NCBI GenBank assembly: GCA_963728355.1
Contig: CAVSJQ010000008.1
Span: 62,001 to 126,000 of the forward strand
From: Sva-07 sp963728355
GTDB lineage: Bacteria > Actinomycetota > Acidimicrobiia > Acidimicrobiales > Ilumatobacteraceae
Length of the DNA: 64,000 nucleotides
Direction: 5' to 3'
Part shown: positions 43,385 through 51,994 of the stretch, piece after piece
Layout of the letters: each line of letters opens with the position of its first letter
How positions within the stretch are numbered: position 1 is the stretch's first letter
Notes under the pieces: model-generated
The model's input: only the letters and a program-made list of their open reading frames with translations
The model's database searches: none
What the model was told of the DNA's origin: nothing
Made by a program: the position numbers and the translations under genes

Positions 43385-44358
43385 CGGGTCGCTTCCCGCT
43401 GCGGGAGGGACAGCGCGGCGAGGCGGTCCGAGATCTCCAGCGGCGCCTCGGCTCTGCGGGGCTGCCACCCGCCGGGGACGTCCCTGGTGACTTCGGCGCG
43501 TCGACACGAGACGCGGTGAGCACCTTCCAGCGCATGCGGGGGCTGCACACGAGCGGCGCCTGCGACGAACACACGTGGCTGGCACTCGTCGAGGCCGGGT
43601 GGCGTCTCGGCGACCGGCTCCTCGTGCTCGCCGCTCCTCAGCTGCGTGGCGACGACATCGCCGAGCTCCAAGATGCGCTCAACCAGTTGGGATTCGATTG
43701 CGGGCGGCCCGACGGTATCTTCGGTCCGGCCACGATGCGGGCGCTCGAGGACTTCCAGCGCAACGGCGGGCTGACCGCTGACGGGGTGTGTGGACCGCAC
43801 ACCATTCGCACGCTGGAACTGCTGCGTCGGCAGACCGGCTCGGGCCCCGGCGTCGCCTCGGTACGCGAGGCACTCATGACGCACACGTCGTTGGTGACCC
43901 TGCGCATCGTGGTCGGCCAGTTCGGCGGTCTGAGCTCGATCACCCGATCGGTGACGCGCGCCCTGCGCGCCAGCGGAGCCACCGTCATGTCCACCGACGA
44001 GTACGAAGCAGGCGCACAGGCCGCCGCAGCGAACCGGTTCGGTGCCAACGTCTACGTCGGTTTCGAGGCACGTCCGGACGAACGTTCGCTGATCTCGTAC
44101 TTCGCCGTACCCACGTTCGAATCGATCGGTGGGCGTGCTCTCGCGACGCAGATCGCGGCCGGCTGGCGCTCTCCCCTGCTCCCCGTCCCCGAGGTCCGCG
44201 GGATGCGATTGCCCGTCCTGCGCGAGACCCGGATGCCGGCGGTCCTGTGCTCACTGGGCCCCGTGCGAGCCGCCGTCGACGCCACCGACGCCGTCACCGA
44301 GGCCGTGGTCGGCGCCCTCACCACCTGGACCAGCGCGCCTTCATCCACGGAAAACTGA
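43381..44358 (+). CDS. CwlM-like protein: two peptidoglycan-binding domains plus pseudo-amidase
   Basis: About 325 residues if read from CTG at 43381. Residues 5-70 and 85-150 are two PG_binding_1 domains (GEAVRDLQRRLG; DDIAELQDALNQLG). Residues 172-325 have an amidase_3-like outline but the zinc ligands are gone: the opening DPGHGG is absent, SIHAN-type is VGFEARP (226-232), and the late Glu motif is VLCSLGP. Mycobacterial CwlM is also a cytoplasmic non-catalytic MurA activator, so this is probably a regulator. No ATG/GTG/TTG lies in frame between 43318 and 43516, and GTG 43516 would cut through domain 1. A CTG overlapping the trxA stop (CTGA) is the best start. Confidence 0.72.
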   Translation: MTGRFPLREGQRGEAVRDLQRRLGSAGLPPAGDVPGDFGASTRDAVSTFQRMRGLHTSGACDEHTWLALVEAGWRLGDRLLVLAAPQLRGDDIAELQDALNQLGFDCGRPDGIFGPATMRALEDFQRNGGLTADGVCGPHTIRTLELLRRQTGSGPGVASVREALMTHTSLVTLRIVVGQFGGLSSITRSVTRALRASGATVMSTDEYEAGAQAAAANRFGANVYVGFEARPDERSLISYFAVPTFESIGGRALATQIAAGWRSPLLPVPEVRGMRLPVLRETRMPAVLCSLGPVRAAVDATDAVTEAVVGALTTWTSAPSSTEN

Positions 44359-44359
44359 G

Positions 44360-44392
44360 TTGTCCACAGGTTTCCACACACCCTGTGGGTTC
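44360..44392. promoter_or_regulatory. DnaA-box-like sites after the CwlM-like gene
   Basis: TTGTCCACA (44360-44368) is a perfect actinobacterial box; TTTCCACAC (44371-44379) and TGTGGGTTC (44384-44392) are weaker. The group lies in a convergent gap about 6 kb from dnaA. Confidence 0.35.
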
Positions 44393-44486
44393 CTCTCGAC
44401 GTGACGTTGAGCTGGCCACCACATAGCGTGGGTGAACCACGGGTGAACGGAGCATGATGGTGACCGATCGTGGTGGTTCCCACAAC

Positions 44487-44549
44487 CCTGAAGTCTCAGG
44501 CTCACGCGCGAGGTGAGGCGGTGGAGGACGCTACCGGCGCGCTGCGCCG
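44487..44549. terminator. Hairpin cluster between convergent CwlM-like and parB genes
   Basis: Three short stem-loops: CCTGA/TCAGG (44487-44500), CTCAC/GTGAG (44501-44517) and CGGCGC-gct-GCGCCG (44535-44549). The last is 27 bases past the parB stop on the minus strand. The remaining 44393-44486 shows no gene. Confidence 0.5.
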
Positions 44550-44575
44550 CCCACGTGCTCAGGTGACCGATTCGA

Positions 44576-45487
44576 TCAGCTGGTCATCACCCGATAGATG
44601 CGCTCGAGGTCTTCGAGATCTGCGAACTCGATGGTGACGCGGCCCTTCTTGGCCGTCATCTGCACGTCGACTCGCGTGTCGAGGTGCTCTGCGAGGAGGT
44701 TCTCGAGTTCCAGCAGACCAGGCGGACGCAGCCTCGTCGCCGGTGTCAAACCCGCGCCGTCGACGGCAGGTGGTGCTGGTTCCTCCTCCTCGTCAACATC
44801 GGGGGCCGACGACGACTCGGAGCGAACCGCCTCCTCGACCATGCGAACCGACCATCCACCCGCTGCGGCCTCGCGAGCGAGCTGCTCCTGGCGCACCCGG
44901 TCGGGCGTCCCCAGCAGCGCCCGGGCGTGGCCAGCAGACAGTTGCCCATCGGCGAGCAGATGTTGTACGGCCGGTGGCAGCCCGAGCAGCCGCAGACTGT
45001 TGGTGATCGCCGAACGACTCTTTCCGACTCGGCTGGCGATCTGGTCATGGGTGAGCCCGAACTCATCGAGCAATTGTTGGTAGGCGGCGGCTTCCTCCAG
45101 CGCAGTCAGATCCTGGCGATGCAGGTTCTCGACCAGGGCCTGCTCGACCGAACTGACATCATCGGTCATCCGGATCACCGCCGGGATCGTCGTCAGCCCC
45201 GCGCGCTGCGCCGCCCGCCACCGACGCTCACCGGCGATCAGTTCGAATCCACCGTCATCACGAGGACGAACCAGGATCGGCTGGAGTACCCCCATCTCGG
45301 CGATCGAGGCGGACAACTCGGTGAGGCTTTCCTCGTCGAAGTGCACGCGAGGCTGGTGCGGGTTCGGCGAGACCGACTCGACGGGAACGTCCGAGAGGAC
45401 GGCACCGAGCGTCGTGTCGGTCTCGCTCCGTTCAGCTCCCGGAATGATCGAGCTGAGCCCCTTGCCGAGACCACTAGATCGAGCCAT
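44576..45487 (-). CDS. parB: Chromosome partitioning protein ParB
   Basis: 303 residues. Typical opening MARSSGLGKGLSSIIPG, box I QPRVHFDEESL, GERRWRA motif (CTP/DNA switch), helix-turn-helix (HDQIASRVGKSRSAITNSLR) and C-terminal dimerisation part. Binds parS and spreads along DNA. The ATG lies inside the parA end (14-base overlap) with GGGAGG upstream. Confidence 0.95.
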   Translation of the reverse strand: MARSSGLGKGLSSIIPGAERSETDTTLGAVLSDVPVESVSPNPHQPRVHFDEESLTELSASIAEMGVLQPILVRPRDDGGFELIAGERRWRAAQRAGLTTIPAVIRMTDDVSSVEQALVENLHRQDLTALEEAAAYQQLLDEFGLTHDQIASRVGKSRSAITNSLRLLGLPPAVQHLLADGQLSAGHARALLGTPDRVRQEQLAREAAAGGWSVRMVEEAVRSESSSAPDVDEEEEPAPPAVDGAGLTPATRLRPPGLLELENLLAEHLDTRVDVQMTAKKGRVTIEFADLEDLERIYRVMTS

Positions 45488-46337
45488 GGTGTACCTCCCG
45501 TGCTGCATCCCGATACGCGATGGCGCCGCGGGATGACGGATCGAACGTGGTGATCGGTTGACCGAACGACGGCGCCTCGGACAGACGCACCGAGCGCGGG
45601 ATCACCGACTTGAGGACCTTGTCACCGAAGTGCTCACGTACCTCACTGACGACCTGACCGGACAACTTGGTTCGCGCGTCGAACATGACACACAGGATCG
45701 TGCTCATGTCGAGGGTCGGGTTGAGGTTGCGCTTGACGAGGTCTACGTTACGAAGCAGTTGTCCGAGTCCTTCGAGTGCGTAGTACTCGCACTGGATGGG
45801 CACCATCACCTCGTTGGCCGCGGCCAGGCCGTTGACGGTCAGGAGACCGAGCGATGGCGGACAGTCGATGAGGACGTAGTCGTAATCGTCGAGTACCGCC
45901 TCGATCGCTCGCTTCAGCCGCTGCTCACGGCTGAATGCCGGAACGAGCTCGATCTCGGCGCCGGCGAGATCCAGTGACGCCGGCGCAACGAACAGGTTGC
46001 GGACGTCGGTCGGCTCCACCACGTTCTCCAGCGGCTCCTCGTGCATGAGCACGTGGTACATCGAGTGCTCGAGGCCGCGGTTCTCGATGCCCAGCCCTGT
46101 CGATGCGTTGCCCTGCGGATCGAGGTCGATGATCAGTGTCCGCAAACCCATCTCCGCCAACGACGCTCCGAGGTTCACGGTCGTGGTGGTCTTGCCAACG
46201 CCGCCCTTCTGGTTCGCCAACGCAATCACACGAGGGAGCGGATGAATCACCGTCGGCGGCGTCGCGGTGGTGCCAACGTCGGCGGACGATGGGTCAGGTG
46301 GATCCAGCATCTCGGCTGGGGTGTCGAACTCCGACAA
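45474..46337 (-). CDS. parA: Chromosome partitioning ATPase ParA (Soj)
   Basis: 287 residues. Deviant Walker A KGGVGKTTT, IIDLDPQGNASTG and VLIDCPPSLGLLT; Walker-type MinD/ParA fold, ATP-dependent DNA binding and ParB-driven segregation. The open frame extends upstream to 46706 through both parS sites. I prefer TTG at 46337, which has AAGGAG 6 bases upstream and starts the family N-terminus. ATG 46436 lacks a ribosome-binding site. Confidence 0.9.
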   Translation of the reverse strand: MSEFDTPAEMLDPPDPSSADVGTTATPPTVIHPLPRVIALANQKGGVGKTTTTVNLGASLAEMGLRTLIIDLDPQGNASTGLGIENRGLEHSMYHVLMHEEPLENVVEPTDVRNLFVAPASLDLAGAEIELVPAFSREQRLKRAIEAVLDDYDYVLIDCPPSLGLLTVNGLAAANEVMVPIQCEYYALEGLGQLLRNVDLVKRNLNPTLDMSTILCVMFDARTKLSGQVVSEVREHFGDKVLKSVIPRSVRLSEAPSFGQPITTFDPSSRGAIAYRDAAREVHHGSI

Positions 46338-46443
46338 CGGGTTCTCCTTCTCCGAAGGCACGGTGGTCGACACGGCGTGTCGCACAGGTGAGGGGATCTG
46401 CACACTCTGCCGGATCCAGCGCCACGAGACAAGCATTTCGAGG

Positions 46444-46457
46444 GTTTCACGTGAAAC
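46444..46457. promoter_or_regulatory. parS site 1 (GTTTCACGTGAAAC)
   Basis: Perfect 14-bp palindrome, core of the near-universal parS consensus TGTTTCACGTGAAACA. It is 107 bases before the parA start. Confidence 0.93.
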
Positions 46458-46524
46458 AATCGGGCTGACGTCGAGCTGGAGGGTCGCTGGGCGGGCGGCG
46501 CGCCGTCGGGAGCAGGAGCCAAAC

Positions 46525-46538
46525 GTTTCACGTGAAAC
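46525..46538. promoter_or_regulatory. parS site 2 (GTTTCACGTGAAAC)
   Basis: Second perfect parS palindrome, 81 bases from the first and 37 bases from the rsmG stop. ParB loading sites in the parA-rsmG gap, also able to mediate operon autoregulation. Confidence 0.93.
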
Positions 46539-46575
46539 ATGCTCGGTCCCGCGCGCACGGCTCGGAGACCGGGCG

Positions 46576-47178
46576 TCAGCGCTTGACGAACACGGCGACG
46601 AACCCGCCGAGTGCGCCGTCGTTCTGAGCGGCGATCGACGCAGCGAGACGCTCTGGTGGAAAGGCACTGGGCGCCCAGTGCAGGCCCAGCCGTGCCAGAA
46701 GCTCATCGTCCCAACGATTCTCGCCGGGTGGGTCGCTGATCACGATCGGATGACCGGGTCGCACCAATCGGGCAGCGGTCGACGCGGTGAACTCCGGCGG
46801 TCCGAATCCGCGAGCAACGACGGCATCGAAGCCGGCGTCGGGCTCGAAGGCGTCGACGTCCCGGCAGATCACCGTCACGCGGTCGTGCCATCCGAGACGC
46901 CGAACGACCCGTTCCAGCGCATCGGTGCGCTTCGCCCGGCGATCCAACAGCGTCACCTGCGTCGCAGGAAGATCGTGGGCGATCACCAGGCCGGGGACCC
47001 CACCGCCGCTCCCGAGATCGAGCACCGATCCGATCGGGCCCCACGCCTCGAGCGCACGAACGAACCCGCGAGCATGCTCGATGACCTCGCCGACGGGGCG
47101 CGTGCCCAAGAAGCCGAGTCGTTGCGCGTCCTCGAGTGCAGCAACCAGTTCCGGAGCGGTCTCACTGTGCATGATCAC
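46576..47178 (-). CDS. rsmG: 16S rRNA (guanine-N7-)-methyltransferase RsmG (GidB)
   Basis: 200 residues. SAM loop LDLGSGGGVPGLVIA, VTLLDRRAKRTDALE and the C-terminal AFPPERLAASIA. Makes m7G in the 530 loop of 16S rRNA; loss gives low-level streptomycin resistance in other bacteria. GTG at 47178 or ATG at 47172 (MHSE) are both possible starts. Order jag-rsmG-parA is conserved. Confidence 0.92.
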   Translation of the reverse strand: MIMHSETAPELVAALEDAQRLGFLGTRPVGEVIEHARGFVRALEAWGPIGSVLDLGSGGGVPGLVIAHDLPATQVTLLDRRAKRTDALERVVRRLGWHDRVTVICRDVDAFEPDAGFDAVVARGFGPPEFTASTAARLVRPGHPIVISDPPGENRWDDELLARLGLHWAPSAFPPERLAASIAAQNDGALGGFVAVFVKR

Positions 47179-47291
47179 CGTCCATGATCGCCGGCATGCT
47201 CACCGTTCACTTCACCAACCCGGCGTCGTCCCGCACGAAGCGGCGTCCGACACGCGCCTGGGCGAGTCGGTGCCGCAGTCGGGGAGGTGCG

Positions 47292-48203
47292 TCAGGCGGG
47301 CTCGACGATGATCCGGCGGTCCGGATCCTCACCGACGGACCGACTCGAGACGCCGTCTTCGTCGTTGAGAACGTCGTGTACGACTTTGCGGTCCGATGAA
47401 CTCATTGCCTCGAGGGAGCGAGCCGTGCCCGTGGTACGGACCTGCTCGGAGACATCGCGAGCGAAGGACGCAAGTGCTGCCTCGCGACGCTCGCGGTATC
47501 CGGCGACGTCGATGCGCAGGCGTGTGTCGTGGTCGCCGAGCCGACGTTGCGCGGACACGCGGGCAAGGTCCTGGATCGCGTTCAGGGTGCGTCCACCGGG
47601 GCCGACGAGCAGACCCAGCTCCGTTCCTGCGACGTCGACACGGAGTTCGAGGTCGTCGACCTGCAGGGTCGAGGTACCGTCCACGCCGAACGCGGCCGTC
47701 AGACCGTCCATGAAGGCCACCGCTGCTGCGCCGACTTCGTCGGGGGTCACGGTCGATTCGGGCCGGTCGTCGTTGCTCATCGTCGATTCCTCGTTCTGCT
47801 TGCTGCGTTGGCTGGTGGTGGGTGCGGTGGTCGAGCGACGACGCGATCGTGTCGGTTCGGATGCTGGCGCCGATGCCGGTGGTGTGGCCGTCTGCTGGTC
47901 GGCGGTGTCGGCGGTCGCGCCGTCATCGGACGGTGTGTCCTGCGGCGAGGGAGCATCGGTGGTGCGGCTGGCAGACGACGACTTGTCGGACTTGCCCTTG
48001 CGCCGCCGTTCCTGCTTCGGTCGCACCTGTGTCGGTCGAACCCGCGCCCGGAGCCGCGCCTCGCCGCGCATCCGACCGAAGAGACCCGGTCGCGGCTCCT
48101 CGATCACGTCGAATTCGGCCTCATCGGCGCCGACACCGAGTTGGTCCAGCGCCGCCTCGCGTGCTGCCTCGATGGTCTTCGCGGTGGTTTCGACCCACTC
48201 CAT
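47292..48203 (-). CDS. jag: Jag/KhpB-type RNA-binding protein (KH-R3H)
   Basis: 303 residues. Jag_N (about 2-55: WVETTAKTIEAAREAALDQL ... PGLFGRM), long Ser/Thr/Arg-rich linker, KH domain with LVGPGGRTLNAIQDL and R3H domain (AMSSSDRKVVHDVL). Jag-type proteins pair with KhpA and bind RNA; the locus with yidC is standard. ATG at 48203; the 113 bases between it and rsmG show no gene. Confidence 0.88.
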   Translation of the reverse strand: MEWVETTAKTIEAAREAALDQLGVGADEAEFDVIEEPRPGLFGRMRGEARLRARVRPTQVRPKQERRRKGKSDKSSSASRTTDAPSPQDTPSDDGATADTADQQTATPPASAPASEPTRSRRRSTTAPTTSQRSKQNEESTMSNDDRPESTVTPDEVGAAAVAFMDGLTAAFGVDGTSTLQVDDLELRVDVAGTELGLLVGPGGRTLNAIQDLARVSAQRRLGDHDTRLRIDVAGYRERREAALASFARDVSEQVRTTGTARSLEAMSSSDRKVVHDVLNDEDGVSSRSVGEDPDRRIIVEPA

Positions 48204-48254
48204 GCTGATGTCTCTTTCTGCTGCAGAGGTGACCGGACGCCCGTGCGCCGGCGG

Positions 48255-49451
48255 TCACGACGATTTCTTGGATGGATTCGGCCTGGCCGACTTCGACGAC
48301 TTCTTGCCCTTGGCCTTGTTGGCCTGGGCCTCTTGTCGTGACGGTGTCGGGCGGCCCTTGGCCCCCGAGGACGGCGTGGGGCGGTTCTTCGGCGGTGTGA
48401 CCCGCTTGCTGCTCGACGACGACACGTCTTTGGCGCCTTTGGTGTCCTTGGCGCCTTTCGAGTCCTTGCCGGACGCGGCGGGCTTCTTGCCAGGCGCCGC
48501 AGGCTTCTTGGCACCGCCGGCGCCCTTGTTGTCCGCTGTCGGGCCTGCCAGGTCGCGGCGTGCCTGTGCGAAGAACCCACCACCGCCGCCATCGGGGTTG
48601 TTCTTCGCCTCCTCGCGTGCCGCTTCGCCGGCGCGCTGCGCTTGGCGACCGAGTGACTCGTCGTGCCCGTAGAACGCGCGGGTGATGTAGGCCTGCTGCA
48701 GGATCCGGAAGATCGTCTGGAAGATGTAGTAGACGACCAGCGCTGCCAGGAAGAAGATCTGGAACACGGCGAAGAAGACCGGCAGATACTGCATCAGCTT
48801 CTGCTGTCCCGCGGACATCGTCGGGCTGATCGATGCCCGCGCCGCGACCATGCGTTGCTGAGTGAAGTAGAGCCCGGCGAGCACCACGACCAGCAGCACG
48901 TACCAGATGCCGTTCGTGAAGCCTTCGCCGACCGCCACCGCCGCGGACTTCGACAGGTCGAGGCCGAGCGACATGATCGACTGCTCGCCGAACAGCGACT
49001 TGTAGAGCGCCGAGTCGATGGCGAGGTAGCGCGGGATGAAGCCGGGATCGCGGACCTCGTCGGCGCGCCCGAAGGCTCCCCAGATGGCATCCGACACCGG
49101 ACGAGCCGCGCCGATCGGCCGGTATGCGAGGCCGCGCAGCACCCGGAACATGATGTAGAACACCGGCGCCTGAGCAAGCAACGGGAGACACGAGGCCATC
49201 GGGTTGACCTTGTGCTCCTGATAGAGCTTCATCATCTCTTCGTTGAGCTTGGTGCGGTCGTTGCGGTACTCGTTCTGCAGCTTGCGCATCTCCGGCGCCA
49301 ACTTCTGCATCTCGAGCATCCCCTTGGTGCTCTTGAGGGTCAGCGGCGTGGTGATCGCCATCACCACGGCGGCGATCATCGCGATCGCGATCGTGTAGCT
49401 GTTGGTCAGACCGTAGAACCACGACAGCAGGGCGGCGGGAATCTCGAACAT
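48255..49451 (-). CDS. yidC: Membrane protein insertase YidC
   Basis: 398 residues. Start MFEIPAALLSWFYG, MAITTPLTLKSTKGMLEMQ (TM1-TM2 helical hairpin), CLPLLAQAPVFYIMFRVLRG and FLAALVVYYIFQTIFRILQQ. Inserts proteins alone or with SecYEG. The last ~110 residues are a lysine-rich, low-complexity tail (KGAKDTKGAKD, SSKRV) that may bind ribosomes. I prefer ATG 49451, 4 bases after the yidD stop; an ATG 24 bases upstream overlaps yidD. Confidence 0.93.
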   Translation of the reverse strand: MFEIPAALLSWFYGLTNSYTIAIAMIAAVVMAITTPLTLKSTKGMLEMQKLAPEMRKLQNEYRNDRTKLNEEMMKLYQEHKVNPMASCLPLLAQAPVFYIMFRVLRGLAYRPIGAARPVSDAIWGAFGRADEVRDPGFIPRYLAIDSALYKSLFGEQSIMSLGLDLSKSAAVAVGEGFTNGIWYVLLVVVLAGLYFTQQRMVAARASISPTMSAGQQKLMQYLPVFFAVFQIFFLAALVVYYIFQTIFRILQQAYITRAFYGHDESLGRQAQRAGEAAREEAKNNPDGGGGGFFAQARRDLAGPTADNKGAGGAKKPAAPGKKPAASGKDSKGAKDTKGAKDVSSSSSKRVTPPKNRPTPSSGAKGRPTPSRQEAQANKAKGKKSSKSARPNPSKKSS

Positions 49452-49455
49452 CGAC

Positions 49456-49752
49456 TCAGTCGACCTCTCGGACATCGGGGGACGGCGCGACCGGGAGGTC
49501 GGCGCCTGTGGTGGCGACGCACACGCTCGGCGTCGGCTCGGGAACCGGATCGAATCCGCTCGGTCCGAACGGACGACACCGCAGCAGGCGGGTCACGGTC
49601 AGCCACCCACCACGCGCCGTGCCGTGGTGCTCGAACGCCTCGTGGGCATAGTTCGAACAGGTCGGATAGAAGCGGCAGGGCGAGGGGCGGCCGGCGAATG
49701 CGCGCTGATACGCCTCGATCCACAACAGGGCCCGGCGCTGCGCCCACGTCAT
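49456..49752 (-). CDS. yidD: Membrane protein insertion efficiency factor YidD
   Basis: 98 residues. The signature PCRFYPTCSNYAHEAFEHHG with its cysteines is intact, followed by LRCRPFGPSGFDPVP. Longer than usual (about 70-85) because of a C-terminal extension. ATG overlaps the rnpA stop (ATGA), so translation is coupled. Confidence 0.93.
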   Translation of the reverse strand: MTWAQRRALLWIEAYQRAFAGRPSPCRFYPTCSNYAHEAFEHHGTARGGWLTVTRLLRCRPFGPSGFDPVPEPTPSVCVATTGADLPVAPSPDVREVD

Positions 49753-50084
49753 CGTGAGGCGATCTGGTGACGACGGACCTTGTCCATCAGTGACGACACC
49801 GTCCACTCCAGCTCTGCGAACGTGTGTTCGCACGCGGGAACTCGCGCGCCGATGAGATACAGCCCCGGTGGGACGTCGCAGCCGGCCAGCAGCGCACGCA
49901 GACGACGTCGGAGTCGATTGCGAGAGACGGCGGGACCGACGGCGCGACCGATGGCGAACGCCACCTGCGGGGGAGCCAGGTCGGGATCGAGGACGAACGA
50001 ACACCACAGCGAATCGGTCCGGACCCGGACTCCATCGCGCCGGAGGCGGACGAAGGCGTCGCGTTCGCGGACCCGGTCGATCAA
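49749..50084 (-). CDS. rnpA: Ribonuclease P protein component
   Basis: 111 residues. Start region DRVRERDAFVRLRRDG, RNR-type motif AVSRNRLRRRLRALL and C-terminal helix. Assists RNase P RNA in tRNA 5' processing. The only usable start is TTG at 50084, which overlaps the rpmH stop (TTGA), giving coupling with rpmH. Confidence 0.92.
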   Translation of the reverse strand: MIDRVRERDAFVRLRRDGVRVRTDSLWCSFVLDPDLAPPQVAFAIGRAVGPAVSRNRLRRRLRALLAGCDVPPGLYLIGARVPACEHTFAELEWTVSSLMDKVRRHQIASR

Positions 50085-50215
50085 GCGGAGAGTCGGGCCC
50101 GGCCCTTGGCCCGGCGGGACTTCAGCACCGCACGACCAGCGCGAGTGCTCATGCGCGCGCGGAAACCGTGCTTGCGGGCTCGGCGGCGGTTGTTGGGCTG
50201 GTAGGTACGCTTCAC
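50081..50215 (-). CDS. rpmH: 50S ribosomal protein L34
   Basis: 44 residues from GTG at 50215: VKRTYQPNNRRRARKHGFRA and the rest of the Arg/Lys-rich L34 sequence, ending GRARLSA. This is the standard neighbour of the origin. Too small to be seen by length alone, but the sequence is unmistakable. Stop overlaps the rnpA TTG. Confidence 0.96.
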   Translation of the reverse strand: MKRTYQPNNRRRARKHGFRARMSTRAGRAVLKSRRAKGRARLSA

Positions 50216-50300
50216 GGCTGACTCCGGACGGTTCGAGGCAAATCATGTTCCGACGACGAGCACCACGAGGGGGCGACGCGCGTCACGGACTGACCTGGCA

Positions 50301-50330
50301 AGGCTAGAGGTGCCTGTGTGCCTGCGCCAA
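50301..50330 (-). promoter_or_regulatory. Candidate rpmH promoter
   Basis: Minus-strand -35 TTGGCG (50325-50330) and -10 TAGCCT (50301-50306), 18-base spacer, about 85 bases before the rpmH GTG. Good match to the actinobacterial TAnnnT type. Confidence 0.5.
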
Positions 50331-50339
50331 CCGCGACCG

Positions 50340-50554
50340 TCAAACCACAGCCGTGTAAGTTGTCCACAGGTCGCTGATGAGCGCATCACCCCAGCGTGCT
50401 CGCGGTGTCGACGTCGTGAATGACAGTGACATGGTCAAGTTTTCGCCACCGATCGAGCGTGCTAGGTTCGCTCTCTCGCAGTCGGTCTCCGACATGTCCA
50501 CATCTTGTGGACAACGGTGTGGACCACTGTCGACGACGATCGGGAGACCTTCAG
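50340..50554. other. oriC region, part 1: rpmH-dnaA gap with DnaA boxes
   Basis: TTGTCCACA (50361-50369), ATGTCCACA (50494-50502), TGTGGACAA (50506-50514, reverse perfect) and TGTGGACCA (50518-50526) at 12-base steps in the last three. A weak dnaA promoter (-35 TTTTCG 50440, -10 TAGGTT 50463, 17-base spacer) lies between. No ORF here. Confidence 0.75.
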
Positions 50555-51994
50555 GTGACAGACAGCGCAGACGTGTGGACCCAGGTGACGCTGTCGCTGC
50601 GTTCACAGCTCGCCGAATCGGTCTGGTTCTCCACGTTCCAAGACGTGGCCCCGCTGCCGTCCGACAGTGACACCCTCCGGTTGCTGGCACCCAGCGCTTA
50701 CGTGCGCGACCGGATCATGAGCCGCTATCTGCCGCTGGTGACCGAAGCGCTCCAGGACGCCAACGAGGGCCATCGGTCCGTCGAGATCGACGTCGACACC
50801 GCCGGCGACATCGCTGCGATCGCCGACGTCGACACGAACGCCGACAGCTCGATCCTCACGGCCGTGTCGACGACGGGCTTCGACGGCAGCGCGGCGGACG
50901 CATCGGGCGGGCGAGCAACGACGACGGGGAACGACGCCTCGCACGACAGCACGCGCTCGCTGCTGCTCGACGAGGCGGGACTCAACCCCCGCTACACCTT
51001 CGAAACGTTCGTGAAGGGCGCGTCCAACCAGTTCGCGTTGGCAGCCGCCCTGCGCGTCGCGGAAACACCCGCGCGCAGCTACAACCCGCTGTTCATCTAC
51101 GGCTCCGCCGGACTCGGCAAGACGCACCTGCTGCACGCCATCGGCCATTACGTCCACTCGAACTACCAGCACCACGAGGTCAGATACGTCTCGACCGAAA
51201 CGTTCATGAACGAATACGTCGACGCCATCCGTCAGAACACGACGAACTCGCTGCGGCGCCGCTATCGCGACATCGACGTGCTCCTGATCGACGACATCCA
51301 GTTCATCGCCGGCAAGGAGGGCCTCCAGGAGGAGTTCTTCCACACGTTCAACTCGCTCCACGGCGCCAACAAGCAGGTCGTGATCTCCTCCGACCGCATG
51401 CCCGACGCCATTCCGACGCTCGAGGAACGCCTGCGCGGGCGCTTCAAGTGGGGCCTGATCACCGACATCCAGCCCCCCGACCTCGAGACCCGCCTCGCCA
51501 TCCTGCGCAACAAGTCCGAGCGCGATCGCGTCCTCGTGCCCGACGAGACGCTGGAGTTCATCGCCACCAACATCGCCACCAACATCCGCGAGCTCGAAGG
51601 AGCCCTCATCCGGGTCACCGCGTTCGCCAGCCTCAACCAGGTCCCGATCACCACCGATCTCGCGCAGACGCAGCTCGCCGACCTGCTCAACGACAGCAAA
51701 CCCAAGGCGCGCACCGACGACGAACTGCTCGCCGACATCGCCGCGATCCTCAAGTTCAGCGTCGAGGACCTCAAGGGGCGCAGCCGTCAACGGCCGCTCG
51801 TCACCGCCCGCCAGATCGCCATGTACGTCTTCCGGGAACTCACCGACCTCAGCTACCCGGCCATCGCCCGTCTCTTCGGCGGCCGTGACCACACCACGGT
51901 GATCCACGCCAACGAGAAGATCCAACGGCTGATGAGCGAACGCAAACAGATCTACGACCAGGTCACCGATCTGCTGCAGCAACTCAAAGCATGA
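50555..51994 (+). CDS. dnaA: Chromosomal replication initiator protein DnaA
   Basis: 479 residues. Domain I (about 1-75), linker (76-140), AAA+ domain with Walker A GSAGLGKT (183-190), sensor region LLIDDIQFIAGKE, and domain IV with the DNA-binding signature GRDHTTVIHANEKIQ. Binds the 9-mers around it and opens the origin. GTG with GGGAG 10 bases upstream; an ORF start at 50420 in the box region was rejected. Confidence 0.96.
   Translation: MTDSADVWTQVTLSLRSQLAESVWFSTFQDVAPLPSDSDTLRLLAPSAYVRDRIMSRYLPLVTEALQDANEGHRSVEIDVDTAGDIAAIADVDTNADSSILTAVSTTGFDGSAADASGGRATTTGNDASHDSTRSLLLDEAGLNPRYTFETFVKGASNQFALAAALRVAETPARSYNPLFIYGSAGLGKTHLLHAIGHYVHSNYQHHEVRYVSTETFMNEYVDAIRQNTTNSLRRRYRDIDVLLIDDIQFIAGKEGLQEEFFHTFNSLHGANKQVVISSDRMPDAIPTLEERLRGRFKWGLITDIQPPDLETRLAILRNKSERDRVLVPDETLEFIATNIATNIRELEGALIRVTAFASLNQVPITTDLAQTQLADLLNDSKPKARTDDELLADIAAILKFSVEDLKGRSRQRPLVTARQIAMYVFRELTDLSYPAIARLFGGRDHTTVIHANEKIQRLMSERKQIYDQVTDLLQQLKA

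Noticed and set aside
45474..46706. 410-residue version of ParA
   Set aside because: The extension would be encoded by the parS-bearing gap and the rsmG end; TTG 46337 with a Shine-Dalgarno is better.
50420..50554. N-terminal extension of DnaA
   Set aside because: It would translate through the DnaA boxes; GTG 50555 has a ribosome-binding site and matches domain I.
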